A DNA stretch of 64,000 nt from Berkiella sp963829835 (GCA_963829835.1 CAWHKC010000003.1:434001-498000); one strand, 5' to 3'; counted from the stretch's first letter, positions 34,845 through 43,182 are shown. Notes: generated by a model not told the origin, from the letters alone. Made by a program: numbers and translations.

Positions 34845-35408
34845 ATGAAAAAAGCGCCAGAAGCTAGTGAGCCTATGAAATTAAAAGAAAATGCTCAAGA
34901 TAAAAATGGGCTAGTGAGAGTTTTACTTCCTTCAGTCCCTCTTGAACCTATAAAAGCACAGATTAGCGAAAGCGACATTTTATTCGCTGAGCAACAAAGA
35001 ATTTTAGAAGAAAATGAATCTCCGCGACTTAAAACTATGAAATTAACTGAAGTTGGTTCTATTGACTCTTTACTCCATAATCGAATTTCGAAAGAAGAAA
35101 AATTAAACATATACGTTAATTTATTGAGATTTATTGGCACAGTTGAGGAAGCAAAAAAAAGTTTCGCAAAATGCAAAGGTAAAGATATTGTACTGCAAGC
35201 TCAGATAATGTTATCAAAATTGAAGAACGTTTTTCATATGTTGGGAGAAGAAGATTTAAATCTTACTCTATTATCAGTGATTAATAAGAGGTCACATGAA
35301 ATTGGTATTGAAATTAAAAAAGTACTCCCTGATGCAATTATTCCTAATTATATTAAAAACATTGAAAATATAGAAAGTGCGCTTAAAAAACCTTGCAGAC
35401 CAAAGTAA
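34845..35408 (+). CDS. Hypothetical protein
   Basis: A soluble protein of 187 residues. AGGTG lies five bases before the ATG at 34845; the adjacent ATG at 34842 is the alternative. It has a charged, disordered first 60 residues and a helical second half (SKEEKLNIYVNLLRFIG, then AKCKGKDIVLQAQIMLSKL). A single positively charged C-terminal KKPCRPK ends it. No family recognised. It ends 24 bases before the aldo/keto reductase start and probably shares a transcript with it. Confidence 0.55.
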   Translation: MKKAPEASEPMKLKENAQDKNGLVRVLLPSVPLEPIKAQISESDILFAEQQRILEENESPRLKTMKLTEVGSIDSLLHNRISKEEKLNIYVNLLRFIGTVEEAKKSFAKCKGKDIVLQAQIMLSKLKNVFHMLGEEDLNLTLLSVINKRSHEIGIEIKKVLPDAIIPNYIKNIENIESALKKPCRPK

Positions 35409-35431
35409 ACAATCAAGTAAGGGAGTTAGCA

Positions 35432-36277
35432 ATGGACAATGCATATATTGAAATGAAAAATGGCATTCGGATGCCTAAAATTATTTATGGTACCGCTTGG
35501 AAAAAAGAAAAAACCGCTGCTCTTGTCGTTAAAGCTATTAAACATGGGTTTAGGGGAATTGATACGGCGTGCCAACCTAAGCATTATTTTGAGCCTGGGG
35601 TAGGGCAAGCTCTTAAAGAATTAGAAACGGTAGGTATCTTAAGAGATCAGCTTTTTTTGCAAACCAAATTTACTCCCATTTCTGGACAAGATCCCAATAA
35701 TATTCCTTACGAACCAAAAGCGTCACTTCACGAACAGGTGATGCAATCTTTTGACGTTTCAAAAAAGAATCTTGGAACAAATTTTATAGACTCACTTGTT
35801 CTTCATTCGCCCCTGAATACCCATACTGAAACAATGGCCGTATGGAAAGCAATGGAAGAGATATATCATCAAGCTGGAGTAAAACAGCTTGGTATCAGTA
35901 ATTGTTATGATTTAAAGAAACTGCAGCAATTATATAATGATGCAAGCGTGAAACCATCGATGCTCCAAAATCGATTTTACAAAGAAACCAGTTTTGATAA
36001 AGAGCTGCGTGCCTTTTGCTCAGAAAATAATATCGTTTATCAAAGCTTTTGGACGTTAACCGCAAACCCCACCTTACTTCAAAGCAAAGTAATCACAGAG
36101 ATTGCCTCTTCAAACAATATGACGCCTGCGCAGATTCTATTTCGATATTTAACGCAAGTGGGAGTGGCTCCTTTGACGGGAACCACGTCAGATGTTCATA
36201 TGATTGAGGATTTGGCGATTTTTAGTTTTGAGCTATCAAGTGCAGATATAGATAGAATCAATAATCTACTGTCCTAA
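35432..36277 (+). CDS. Aldo/keto reductase
   Basis: A 281-residue reductase with a TIM-barrel fold. The start at 35432 has GGGAG at six bases; an in-frame upstream ATG at 35393 overlaps the previous gene. Catalytic tetrad positions are visible: Asp in GIDTACQP, Tyr in KHYFEPG, Lys in LQTKFTP and His in VLHSPL. LGISNCYDL (strand 5) and a C-terminal NADPH-binding region (LTGTTSDVHM) are standard. It reduces aldehydes or ketones with NADPH; substrate unknown. It is tied to the hypothetical gene upstream by a short gap. Confidence 0.9.
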   Translation: MDNAYIEMKNGIRMPKIIYGTAWKKEKTAALVVKAIKHGFRGIDTACQPKHYFEPGVGQALKELETVGILRDQLFLQTKFTPISGQDPNNIPYEPKASLHEQVMQSFDVSKKNLGTNFIDSLVLHSPLNTHTETMAVWKAMEEIYHQAGVKQLGISNCYDLKKLQQLYNDASVKPSMLQNRFYKETSFDKELRAFCSENNIVYQSFWTLTANPTLLQSKVITEIASSNNMTPAQILFRYLTQVGVAPLTGTTSDVHMIEDLAIFSFELSSADIDRINNLLS

Positions 36278-36343
36278 TCTCTTCTGCAGCGTCATCCTAC
36301 GCCTAAAAGGCTTCGGCGCGACAAATTGCTGCTGAAGAGATTA
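36275..36343. terminator. Inverted-repeat terminator or repeat element
   Basis: TAATCTCTTCTGCAGC (36275-36290) and GCTGCTGAAGAGATTA (36328-36343) pair with a single mismatch. The left arm includes the stop codon of the aldo/keto reductase. The loop carries CCTACGC and GCTTCGGCG, motifs also seen in the structured region at 11320-11446. Converging genes end on both sides, so it may serve both. Confidence 0.6.
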
Positions 36344-36355
36344 GATTCTCCTTTT

Positions 36356-36862
36356 CTAACGTCTTACAATCACATGTGTATTCATATCTTTGGCTTCAAA
36401 AAATTTCTTAGTAAATTCAGCTACAACAGCAGGATCATATGCTTTGCAACTAAAGACATCTATATAAATTGTGTTATTTCTATTTACAAAATGTCCAGAA
36501 ATTAAAGAAGTTTCTATGAGCTGGGTCATTGAAAAGCCTGCAATTCGCTCATCAGCACCAAAATTGACGACAACTGTTTCGCCAAATGGCTTTGCATCTA
36601 TCAATTTGCAAAGTTCTTTAACATATTTTTTGATGTCTGCTTCAGAGCGCACCTTGGTGGGAGAACAATCATGTAAATCCAAAGAGGTCAGTAAGCCCCA
36701 AGCCTTTTCGTTCGAAAATTCCTTTTGAATTTCTTTATAACTCATCATATTTTGGTGTGCATCAACAGACTTTGTCTGATCATGCGCGAATAAAGTGGAG
36801 GAACAAGCAATGATAAATGAGGATAAAATAGCTCGGGCTAATGTCTTAGACATTTCAAACAT
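36356..36862 (-). CDS. Exported S-adenosylmethionine-decarboxylase-like protein
   Basis: A 168-residue protein. Its body matches the bacterial/archaeal AdoMet decarboxylase fold: a WGLLTSLDLHDC strand, then CKLIDAKPFGE, GFSMTQLIETSLISGHF, and IDVFSC before the end. In classical members, self-cleavage at a Glu-Ser bond in ESHIS makes the pyruvoyl group. Here the site reads ETSLIS, so the mechanism may differ. The N-terminus is a clear signal peptide (RAILSSFIIACSSTLFAHD), which is unusual for this family. It is monocistronic, minus strand, following the hairpin shared with the reductase. Polyamine synthesis in the periplasm would be unexpected, so a different role is possible. Confidence 0.65.
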   Translation of the reverse strand: MFEMSKTLARAILSSFIIACSSTLFAHDQTKSVDAHQNMMSYKEIQKEFSNEKAWGLLTSLDLHDCSPTKVRSEADIKKYVKELCKLIDAKPFGETVVVNFGADERIAGFSMTQLIETSLISGHFVNRNNTIYIDVFSCKAYDPAVVAEFTKKFFEAKDMNTHVIVRR

Positions 36863-37029
36863 ATGAGTAATCCTTGTATATAACTGAGTAACTAAGCAAA
36901 TAGGTGATGCATATTAATCATATTTAATTTTAATATCAATTGAAATTAATTGAAGTAGTAAAAATACAGGGTTAGTGTTTGAACTATATTTGATAAGGAT
37001 AGAATATCAAAGAGTAGGAATATGGTGTA

Positions 37030-37371
37030 ATGAAAAAAGTGCTTGTTGTTGCAGCTATTGTTGAAATTTTAACGGGGTTAGGATTGCTGATTGCTCCTTC
37101 TCTGATAGGGCAATTATTATTAGGGGTGGGGTTTTCTGGTATTGTAGTAACTGTCGCTCGAGTGACAGGTATTGCGCTGATTGCATTAGGGATAGCCTGT
37201 TGGCCAGGACCACCAATCAGAGGAATGTTGATCTATAGTGTACTCATTACCTTATATCTTGCTTATATTGGGTTAGTAGGTGGTTTGGTAGGGGTTTTAT
37301 TTTGGCCAGTAGTGATTCTACATCTGATTCTAACAATTCTTTTGATTTGGGAAACGAAGTGTAGCCCTTAG
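37030..37371 (+). CDS. Small four-helix membrane protein
   Basis: A 113-residue inner-membrane protein with four hydrophobic segments (about 3-27, 35-58, 65-87, 88-108) and only short loops. Two small loops contain WPGPPIRG and little else. No family is recognised with certainty. It stands alone, about 120 bases before the DUF3300 gene on the same strand; co-transcription is possible but not shown. Its small size and lack of charged residues in the membrane suggest a structural or small-molecule role. Confidence 0.65.
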   Translation: MKKVLVVAAIVEILTGLGLLIAPSLIGQLLLGVGFSGIVVTVARVTGIALIALGIACWPGPPIRGMLIYSVLITLYLAYIGLVGGLVGVLFWPVVILHLILTILLIWETKCSP

Positions 37372-37490
37372 CTCTGTTGATTTGTGCAGCATTATTTACA
37401 ATTCCATATAAAAATCAACTATATGTTTTTATGTATTGAAGTGATGAGCAGCCATGTTTGCTAGGAGCTATTAGATTTTGGGAGAGTATA

Positions 37491-38801
37491 ATGCATATGT
37501 TTAGAGTCTTTTTGATGATCTTTGCGCTGGTGCTTTCATGGTACGCTAACGCTGATCAAACAACGCAAAGTTCGCAGCCATCTTTTTCTCAGGCTGAGAT
37601 CGATCAATTGGTGGCACCGATTGCATTATATCCAGATCCGTTGCTTGCGCAGATTTTAATGGCTAGCACCTATCCGCTTGAAGTTGTATCGGCTGCGCGT
37701 TGGCAAGAAGCCAACCCCAGTCTCAAAGATAAGGCGCTTCAAGATGCCTTGCAACAGCAGCCTTGGGATGCAAGCGTAAAGTCTCTGACTGCCGTACCGC
37801 AAGTGCTCGATATGTTAAACCAAAACCTGGATATGACTCAAAAGCTAGGTGACGCTTTCCTTGCGCAGCAAAATGATGTCATGGATGCGGTGCAGAGACT
37901 ACGTAATAAAGCACAAGCGGCGGGAAATCTTAAATCAAGCCAACAGGAAGTGATCAACACTGAGCAAGACCAAGGCAATGCCAACATTACGATCGAACCT
38001 GCAGATCCACAGGTTCTTTATGTTCCAATCTATGATCCGAACAGCATTTATGGCGATTGGTCTTATCCAGACTATCCGCCCTATTATTACTATCCAAGCG
38101 GATATTATCCAGGTACAGCATTACTTTCTTTTGGCGCTGGCCTGTATGTGGGAAATGCATTATGGGGTAACTGCAATTGGCGAGCTCGTAACTTGGGTAT
38201 TAATGTTAATCGATACAACAACTTTAACCAGGCGAATATTACTAATCCTAATTGGCAGCATAATGTGGCCCATCGCCAAGGGGTGCAATATCGCGATTTG
38301 GCTACTCAACAAAGATATGGTGGCGCTCAGATGGTACAAAACAATGCAGCGCGGGAAGCTTTCCGGGGTCGCACTGAAAATCAAGTCAATAATATTAATC
38401 AAGTCAATAGGGCTAACCAGGTCAATAATGTTAACCAAGTTAATAGGGTGAACCAAGCCAATGAAGCTAATAGGGTTAACCAAGCCAATAGGGTTAATGA
38501 AGCCAATAGGGTTAATGAAGCCAATAGGGTTAATGAAGCCAATAGGGTTAACCAAGCCAATAGGGTTAATGAAGCCAATAGAGTTAACCAAGGCAATAGG
38601 GCTAACCAATTCAATCATGCAAGCGCGGGTACCTTCGAAGGTATAAACCATGCTGCAGAAACTAGGAATTTTAGTAATCGTGGCGCAGCCAGTCGCGCAT
38701 CGGCAGTAAGCCATGCACCGGCCGCAAGTCGGAGCGCTCCAGTTAGTCGAGGCGGTGGTGGCGCTGTACGTGGAGGCGGTGGCGGTGGCAGACACCGTTA
38801 G
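37491..38801 (+). CDS. DUF3300 exported protein with hexapeptide repeats
   Basis: A 436-residue exported protein. The ATG at 37491 follows GGAG at six bases, which favours it over the in-frame start at 37458. Signal peptide ends about YANA-D. The DUF3300 domain (about 30-185) has EIDQLVAPIALYPDPLLAQI and TYPLEVVSAARW, then VPIYDP and a tyrosine/proline-rich stretch. Residues about 300-380 (nt 38389-38625) are tandem N-R-V-N-(E/Q)-A units of 18 bases, and the tail is serine/glycine/arginine-rich. Always paired with DUF2950 in many proteobacteria; function unknown, probably envelope-related. The next gene starts 18 bases later. Confidence 0.9.
   Translation: MHMFRVFLMIFALVLSWYANADQTTQSSQPSFSQAEIDQLVAPIALYPDPLLAQILMASTYPLEVVSAARWQEANPSLKDKALQDALQQQPWDASVKSLTAVPQVLDMLNQNLDMTQKLGDAFLAQQNDVMDAVQRLRNKAQAAGNLKSSQQEVINTEQDQGNANITIEPADPQVLYVPIYDPNSIYGDWSYPDYPPYYYYPSGYYPGTALLSFGAGLYVGNALWGNCNWRARNLGINVNRYNNFNQANITNPNWQHNVAHRQGVQYRDLATQQRYGGAQMVQNNAAREAFRGRTENQVNNINQVNRANQVNNVNQVNRVNQANEANRVNQANRVNEANRVNEANRVNEANRVNQANRVNEANRVNQGNRANQFNHASAGTFEGINHAAETRNFSNRGAASRASAVSHAPAASRSAPVSRGGGGAVRGGGGGGRHR
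38389..38625 (+). repeat. 18-bp tandem repeats coding for NRVN(E/Q)A
   Basis: Inside the DUF3300 gene, units such as AATAGGGTTAATGAAGCC recur more than ten times with small changes. They are in frame and code for asparagine-rich hexapeptides. Copy number could vary between strains by slippage. Confidence 0.85.
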
Positions 38802-38818
38802 TCCAAGGAGACAAACAA

Positions 38819-39784
38819 ATGAAACAAAATAACTTCCTGATGGGATCCATTATGAAAACATTCATGAAAATATGCCTATTCACGACTGCGCTTGTATTAA
38901 CTAATCCAGGCTACGCAGCTTCAAAACAAATGAGTTTTTCATCCCCCGAAGAGGCAGTGAAAGTGCTGGTAACTTCGGTTAAGGATGATGATACTAAAAA
39001 ATTAATGAAGATATTGGGACCTGATGCAAAACCGCTCGTTTTTTCTGGTGACGTAGTTGAAGATAATAATAATCGTGAACGCTTTATTAAGTCTTACGAG
39101 GAAGGGAATAAGCTTGAAAAGTCAGGTGATGCAAAGATGATACTAACTATTGGTAAGGATGGGTGGCCGTTTCCTATCCCGTTAGTGAAGGAAGCCAACG
39201 GCTGGCGTTTTGACACTGATGCCGGCAAAGAGGAAATCCTCAATCGTCGGATTGGTCGTAACGAGCTTTCGGCTATCCAAGCAGTTCTGGCTTATGTGGA
39301 CGCACAACGCGAGTATTATCTCGCCAATCCAGAGCATGAAAAGGTACTAAGTTATGCTCAGAAATTTTTGAGTGCACCAAACAAGCGCGATGGTCTTTAT
39401 TATGCGGTAAAAGAAGGTGAGTCCCCAAGTCCTCTTGGTGAACTTTATGCCAAGGCACAAGCAGAAGGATATGCAGATAACGAAAAGGGTTCAGAACCCA
39501 AACCCTATTATGGATATTATTATCGTATCCTCAAGAGCCAGGGAGCTGATGCGCACGGCGGGGCCGTTGATTACGTTGCTCATGGAAAAATGATGGGCGG
39601 CTATGCACTGATTGCGTGGCCAGCTATTTATGGTAACTCGGGTGTTATGACCTTCATGGTGAACCATGATGGTGTTGTTTACGAGAAAGATCTCGGATTA
39701 GAAACAGCAAAGGAAGCTAAGAATATTACCACCTTTAATCCAGATAAAACGTGGAAGCCTGTTACTGAAAAATCAGTACAATAA
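38819..39784 (+). CDS. DUF2950 exported protein
   Basis: A 321-residue exported protein downstream of DUF3300, with AAGGAG before the ATG. A second in-frame start, MKTFMKICLF, begins the signal peptide proper; cleavage is at about YAAS. DUF2950 features: FSSPEEAVKVLVTSVKDDD, the WPFPIPLV strand, EILNRRIGRNELSAIQ and the GYYYRILKSQG and GYALIAWPA blocks. The family is always near DUF3300 and is predicted to be periplasmic. Exact role is unknown. The gene ends just before a hairpin that belongs to the opposite strand. Confidence 0.9.
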   Translation: MKQNNFLMGSIMKTFMKICLFTTALVLTNPGYAASKQMSFSSPEEAVKVLVTSVKDDDTKKLMKILGPDAKPLVFSGDVVEDNNNRERFIKSYEEGNKLEKSGDAKMILTIGKDGWPFPIPLVKEANGWRFDTDAGKEEILNRRIGRNELSAIQAVLAYVDAQREYYLANPEHEKVLSYAQKFLSAPNKRDGLYYAVKEGESPSPLGELYAKAQAEGYADNEKGSEPKPYYGYYYRILKSQGADAHGGAVDYVAHGKMMGGYALIAWPAIYGNSGVMTFMVNHDGVVYEKDLGLETAKEAKNITTFNPDKTWKPVTEKSVQ

Positions 39785-39788
39785 AAAA

Positions 39789-39806
39789 AGGCGCCTATTG
39801 GCGCCT
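39789..39806 (-). terminator. Rho-independent terminator of the OmpW gene
   Basis: On the minus strand AGGCGCC pairs with GGCGCCT around AATA and is followed by seven T (39789-39783 side). The stem overlaps the OmpW stop codon (39805-39807). The plus-strand DUF2950 gene ends five bases to the left and has no T-run of its own. Confidence 0.85.
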
Positions 39807-40446
39807 ACCCAAATCGATATCCAATGCCTATGCCCACAATCAAAGGGTTTATATCTATTGAAGATGTTAATACAGGTGGAGCAGCTAATTGCACTGTTGC
39901 GTTAGTATCAACAAATATTTTTTTAACATCTAAATTAATATGCCATTGAGGACAAAAATTTAAATTGACACCAGCTTGCAAAACGCCGCCGAAGTTATCT
40001 TCATATTCAATATGTCTTGCTACCGGGCCTGGATTGACTCCAAAGAAGTAAGTGTAGTTCAGACCAGCTCCGATATAAGGAGCGATAATGTTTTCAGGTA
40101 AGAAATGCCATTGAAGTGTTAGAGTAGGGGGCAGCAGACTTACTTCACCTAGGTTCAGATTTCCAGCTGCAGTACCATTAGCTCTGGCTCGATGGCGAGT
40201 AACAGCTGAAATAAGTTCTACAGCAATGTTTCTTGTGAAAAAATAGCTCACATCGATTTCTGGCGTGATATTTGTATCAACAGAAGCCGTTCCACCAATT
40301 GTTGAAATGGGACTGCTACTGACATCTGGCGCCACGATTAACCATCTCACTCTCAATACGATGGGATCTTCGACTTCGGCATAGGCTAATGGGGCTGCAG
40401 CTATAATGGAAACTAGCGCCAACGCTGAGAGATATTTTTTATTCAT
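39805..40446 (-). CDS. ompW: OmpW-family outer-membrane protein
   Basis: A 213-residue exported eight-stranded barrel. The signal peptide ends ALAYA-E. The family pattern is clear: WLIVAPDVSSSP, an SxxxD(V)SYFFTRNIAVEL strand, LPPTLTLQWHFLP, APYIGAGLNYTYFF, and a C-terminus IGIGYRFG close to the usual aromatic end. OmpW forms a small hydrophobic channel in the outer membrane. In E. coli it is controlled by FNR, and here the promoter region contains a perfect FNR box (40602-40615), facing the divergent rubredoxin gene. Confidence 0.9.
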   Translation of the reverse strand: MNKKYLSALALVSIIAAAPLAYAEVEDPIVLRVRWLIVAPDVSSSPISTIGGTASVDTNITPEIDVSYFFTRNIAVELISAVTRHRARANGTAAGNLNLGEVSLLPPTLTLQWHFLPENIIAPYIGAGLNYTYFFGVNPGPVARHIEYEDNFGGVLQAGVNLNFCPQWHINLDVKKIFVDTNATVQLAAPPVLTSSIDINPLIVGIGIGYRFG

Positions 40447-40509
40447 CTAAATTTTATCCTTAAATTATTATATATACATATGAAAACGCTTTAGTTAATC
40501 CTAAATACT

Positions 40510-40522
40510 AATGATTCTCATT
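40510..40522. promoter_or_regulatory. Weak Fur-like palindrome upstream of ompW
   Basis: AATGATTCTCATT is an interrupted palindrome (AATGA-TTC-TCATT) about 65 bases before ompW. It resembles the core of a Fur site but covers only one of the usual three hexamers. It may be chance. Confidence 0.2.
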
Positions 40523-40574
40523 TGCTTTGGCTTCTTTTTGATTAATTTTGATTAATTATAGTATTTGAGGCCAA

Positions 40575-40615
40575 TTGAAAGTATTCAAACATGAGTGAAA
40601 ATTGATCTAGATCAA
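40575..40615. promoter_or_regulatory. FNR box (perfect) with an upstream half-matching copy
   Basis: TTGATCTAGATCAA at 40602-40615 is a perfect match to the FNR consensus TTGAT-N4-ATCAA. Centred 27 bases upstream, TTGAAAGTATTCAA (40575-40588) matches eight of ten consensus bases. They lie between divergent ompW and rubredoxin. A possible -10 (TATTGT, 40641-40646) would place the perfect box about 44 bases upstream of the rubredoxin start site. Confidence 0.75.
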
Positions 40616-40705
40616 GATATGGTAATGTTAATCACATACATATTGTTGAAGAGATTATAGCGATGCTAGTCTTTTAAAAGTTACTTGATATATTGGAAAT
40701 TACGT

Positions 40706-40894
40706 ATGAGTGAATATGTATGTTTGCCTTGTGGATTTGTTTACTTTGAACCTAATGGTGAGAATCAAAAGGATCCAAAACGACAAGCTCGTAAATTTGA
40801 TGAACTTCCTATCAATTGGGCTTGCCCTGATTGTGGATCTTTAAAGTATGATTTTGAAAAGGTAGAAGATGAGAATGAAGATGAATCAAGATAA
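40706..40894 (+). CDS. Rubredoxin
   Basis: A 62-residue iron protein of one-iron rubredoxin type. Two CxxC pairs, CLPCG near the N-terminus and CPDCG near residue 44, hold the iron. The spacing and the LPINWACPDCGSLKYDFE segment are standard. It carries electrons to reductases or oxygenases. It starts at 40706; the upstream in-frame TTG is not needed. It stands between the FNR box and fnr, and the O2-dependent desaturase lies downstream. The last codons overlap a small membrane-protein frame. Confidence 0.9.
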   Translation: MSEYVCLPCGFVYFEPNGENQKDPKRQARKFDELPINWACPDCGSLKYDFEKVEDENEDESR

Positions 40895-40976
40895 CAAACC
40901 CTTTGGTTTATCGCTACTTCAGATGATGACTATCATTGCTATCATTGGAGTTGTTTTATCTGTTATTTATCAATAG
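40875..40976 (+). CDS. Small single-helix membrane protein
   Basis: A 33-residue frame overlapping the end of the rubredoxin gene by 20 bases. It has a short polar head (MKMNQDNKPF) and one strong hydrophobic helix (TIIAIIGVVLSVIY). Small one-helix subunits often follow electron-transfer genes. There is an AGG about 12 bases before the start. Too short for firm proof. Confidence 0.35.
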   Translation: MKMNQDNKPFGLSLLQMMTIIAIIGVVLSVIYQ

Positions 40977-41122
40977 ATTGCTAATATTGTTCAATATTGA
41001 GGTAACTAACGAAATACTCAGTTGGCTGAATTTTTTAAGTTGTACTTTATTCGTAGCTATACAACCAGATTCAAAGAAAGTAAAATTTAACCAAGGCTAT
41101 CTAGCGTTAAGGGTAATATTTC

Positions 41123-41827
41123 TTGAATACGATGCCAAAAGGGCACAGTTGTAGTTCATGCAGGTTAGCAACATACTGCTTTCCACCTGGTTTAGACAGT
41201 GACAAATTGCATTTATTAAGTGAGCTGGTCAATCAGCAGAGAGTATTACATCGTAACGATTTTCTCTATAAAGCTCATGAAACATTCAAAAAAATTATCA
41301 TTATTCGTTCTGGAAGTGTTAAAACTTATAAAATTAATTCTAATGGCGAAATGACAATAACCGGTTTTTGCTATCCAGGAGAAATTTTGGGATTTAATGC
41401 GATTGCCTCTAAAACTTACCAAGAAAATGCGCTTGCTTTAGATACGCTTTCTATTTGTGAATTGAATTACAGTGAGTTAGAAAAACTTTCAGATAAATTC
41501 CCATGTTTTGATCACCAACTCATAAAATTGATGAGTGAAAAGCTATCAACCAATTTTCTCCTCAACTTATCTAGTTCTGCTGAGTCCAAAATGGCATTTT
41601 TTCTTTTAAATATTTCAAATAAAATGAAAAATTATGGTACAACTGGCATGAATTTTAATTTGAGTATGACAAGAGAAGATATTGCACGTTATTTGGGATT
41701 GGCAACAGAAACCGTTAGTCGAATTTTGTCGAAGTTTCAACTAAATAATGTTTTAGAATGCTCAAAGAAGAATATTATTGTAAAAGACCATTATCAACTC
41801 CAAGCTTTAGCTTCACTCGCAGAATGA
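41123..41827 (+). CDS. fnr: FNR-type oxygen-sensing Crp-family regulator
   Basis: A 234-residue Crp/Fnr protein with all four ligands of an FNR iron-sulfur cluster: Cys10, Cys13 and Cys19 (CSSCRLATYC) and Cys112 (LSICELNY, the place of E. coli Cys122). The cyclic-nucleotide-like beta roll (about 40-125) and dimer helix follow, then the HTH MTREDIARYLGLATETVSRIL, whose E-x-x-SR recognition helix fits TTGAT sites. The start is either TTG at 41123 with AGGG nine bases before, or ATG at 41132. Two perfect FNR boxes nearby suggest local targets: ompW/rubredoxin and the desaturase. Confidence 0.9.
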   Translation: MNTMPKGHSCSSCRLATYCFPPGLDSDKLHLLSELVNQQRVLHRNDFLYKAHETFKKIIIIRSGSVKTYKINSNGEMTITGFCYPGEILGFNAIASKTYQENALALDTLSICELNYSELEKLSDKFPCFDHQLIKLMSEKLSTNFLLNLSSSAESKMAFFLLNISNKMKNYGTTGMNFNLSMTREDIARYLGLATETVSRILSKFQLNNVLECSKKNIIVKDHYQLQALASLAE

Positions 41828-41849
41828 TTATTGACATACAACTGTTTAA

Positions 41850-41863
41850 TTGATCTATATCAA
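41850..41863. promoter_or_regulatory. FNR box upstream of the desaturase gene
   Basis: TTGATCTATATCAA is a perfect match to TTGAT-N4-ATCAA. It lies 60 bases before the desaturase start and 23 bases after the fnr stop, so it is well placed to control the desaturase. Confidence 0.75.
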
Positions 41864-41922
41864 AGTCCTCGAATAAATTTTGTGTTATTTTCTTATTATA
41901 TGATGAGAGGAAAATAACAATC

Positions 41923-43035
41923 ATGTTTGGAATTTATTCACTACCCATCTGGGGATATCTATTAGTAACGCTAGGTTTAACACATATCACTATTTTGTGC
42001 GTCACAATCTATTTGCACAGACATCAAGCTCACAGAAGTCTAGATTTACATCCTGCCATCAGCCATTTTTGTAGGGCGTGGTTATGGCTAACAACAGGCA
42101 TTAAAACTAAAGCGTGGGCTGCTGTTCACCGAAAACATCACGCGAAATGTGAAACCAAAGATGATCCACACAGTCCGCAAGCTTTAGGGATTTCCACAGT
42201 ATTATGGCATGGTGCAGAACTTTATAAAGCTGAGGCTAAAAAAAGTGAAACCTTAAAGCGATATGGGCAAGGTACCCCAGATGATTGGCTAGAAAGACAT
42301 ATCTATACGCCACATTCAGGTAAAGGATATTTAATCATGCTATTTATTGATCTCGTCCTATTTGGTTTTCCTGGTATAACTATTTGGGCGCTTCAGATGA
42401 TGTTAATCCCATTTTTCGCAGCAGGTATCATAAATGGTATTGGTCATTATTGGGGTTATCGAAATTTTGATTGTAAAGACGCCTCAACCAATCTATTCCC
42501 TATTGCTATATTAATTGGTGGGGAAGAACTGCATAATAATCATCACGCCTTTCCTACTTCTGCTCAATTTTCAACCAAGTGGTGGGAGTTCGACATCGGG
42601 TGGTTTTATATTAGAATATTATCTTTTTTGGGTTTGGCTAAAATTAAACGTAGTATTCCCAAAGTGACAATCAATAAGCAAAAACAAAGAATCGATATTG
42701 ATACTTTAAAGGCTATTGTTAGAAATAGGTATCAAGTTTTAGCTAAATATAAAAATTCAGTTATTTTGCCAGTTTTTAAAAATGCAACATTATCAAAATT
42801 ACCTATGAAATATGACACAACTAATCAGATGGTATATCCATTAAAAGTTAAATCAGCTTATGCTGATTTGAAAATAGTGTATTCTTTAAGGAAGCAATTC
42901 CAAGAAGTATGGGCAAAAACTACCAAAAGTAATAATGAGCTTTTGGAAAAATTACATAACTGGTGTGTTAAGGCCGAAGATTCAAATATTAAGCAATTAA
43001 AGGAGTTCGTGTCCTATATTCGCGCTTGTACTTAA
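41923..43035 (+). CDS. Membrane fatty-acid desaturase (acyl-CoA delta-9 type)
   Basis: A 370-residue integral-membrane di-iron desaturase. The three histidine boxes are present: HRHQAH (32-37), HRKHH (69-73) and HNNHH (204-208). Two membrane hairpins flank them. It introduces a double bond into fatty acids with oxygen and an electron carrier. Residues 250-370 form a lysine-rich helical extension absent from most DesA/Des9 proteins. AGAGG lies before the start. It follows an FNR box, so oxygen control of membrane fluidity is likely; the neighbouring rubredoxin could be the electron source, which is inference. Confidence 0.85.
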   Translation: MFGIYSLPIWGYLLVTLGLTHITILCVTIYLHRHQAHRSLDLHPAISHFCRAWLWLTTGIKTKAWAAVHRKHHAKCETKDDPHSPQALGISTVLWHGAELYKAEAKKSETLKRYGQGTPDDWLERHIYTPHSGKGYLIMLFIDLVLFGFPGITIWALQMMLIPFFAAGIINGIGHYWGYRNFDCKDASTNLFPIAILIGGEELHNNHHAFPTSAQFSTKWWEFDIGWFYIRILSFLGLAKIKRSIPKVTINKQKQRIDIDTLKAIVRNRYQVLAKYKNSVILPVFKNATLSKLPMKYDTTNQMVYPLKVKSAYADLKIVYSLRKQFQEVWAKTTKSNNELLEKLHNWCVKAEDSNIKQLKEFVSYIRACT

Positions 43036-43182
43036 TAGTTGTGGTTCATCATTATGTGTACGACAAGACTTCTAGATTTCATAAAACGCATTCGAAAGTT
43101 TACGGTTTATGTCAGATACAAGCCTATCGATTTCTACATTATTAAATTACTTCATATATATAATTTATCCAAAGAATAAAAT

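Noticed and set aside
38389..38625. Tandem repeats considered as a CRISPR array
   Set aside because: Units are contiguous with no spacers and are in frame within a gene.
38160..38795. Open frames in other phases over the DUF3300 repeat region
   Set aside because: The 18-bp repeats keep all frames open. Only the DUF3300 frame has a ribosome site, signal peptide and family motifs.
40936..41154. 72-codon hydrophobic frame before fnr
   Set aside because: It starts at a non-ATG codon without a ribosome site and overlaps both neighbours.
43054..43179. 41-codon basic frame after the desaturase gene
   Set aside because: No ribosome site and no family likeness; most likely chance.
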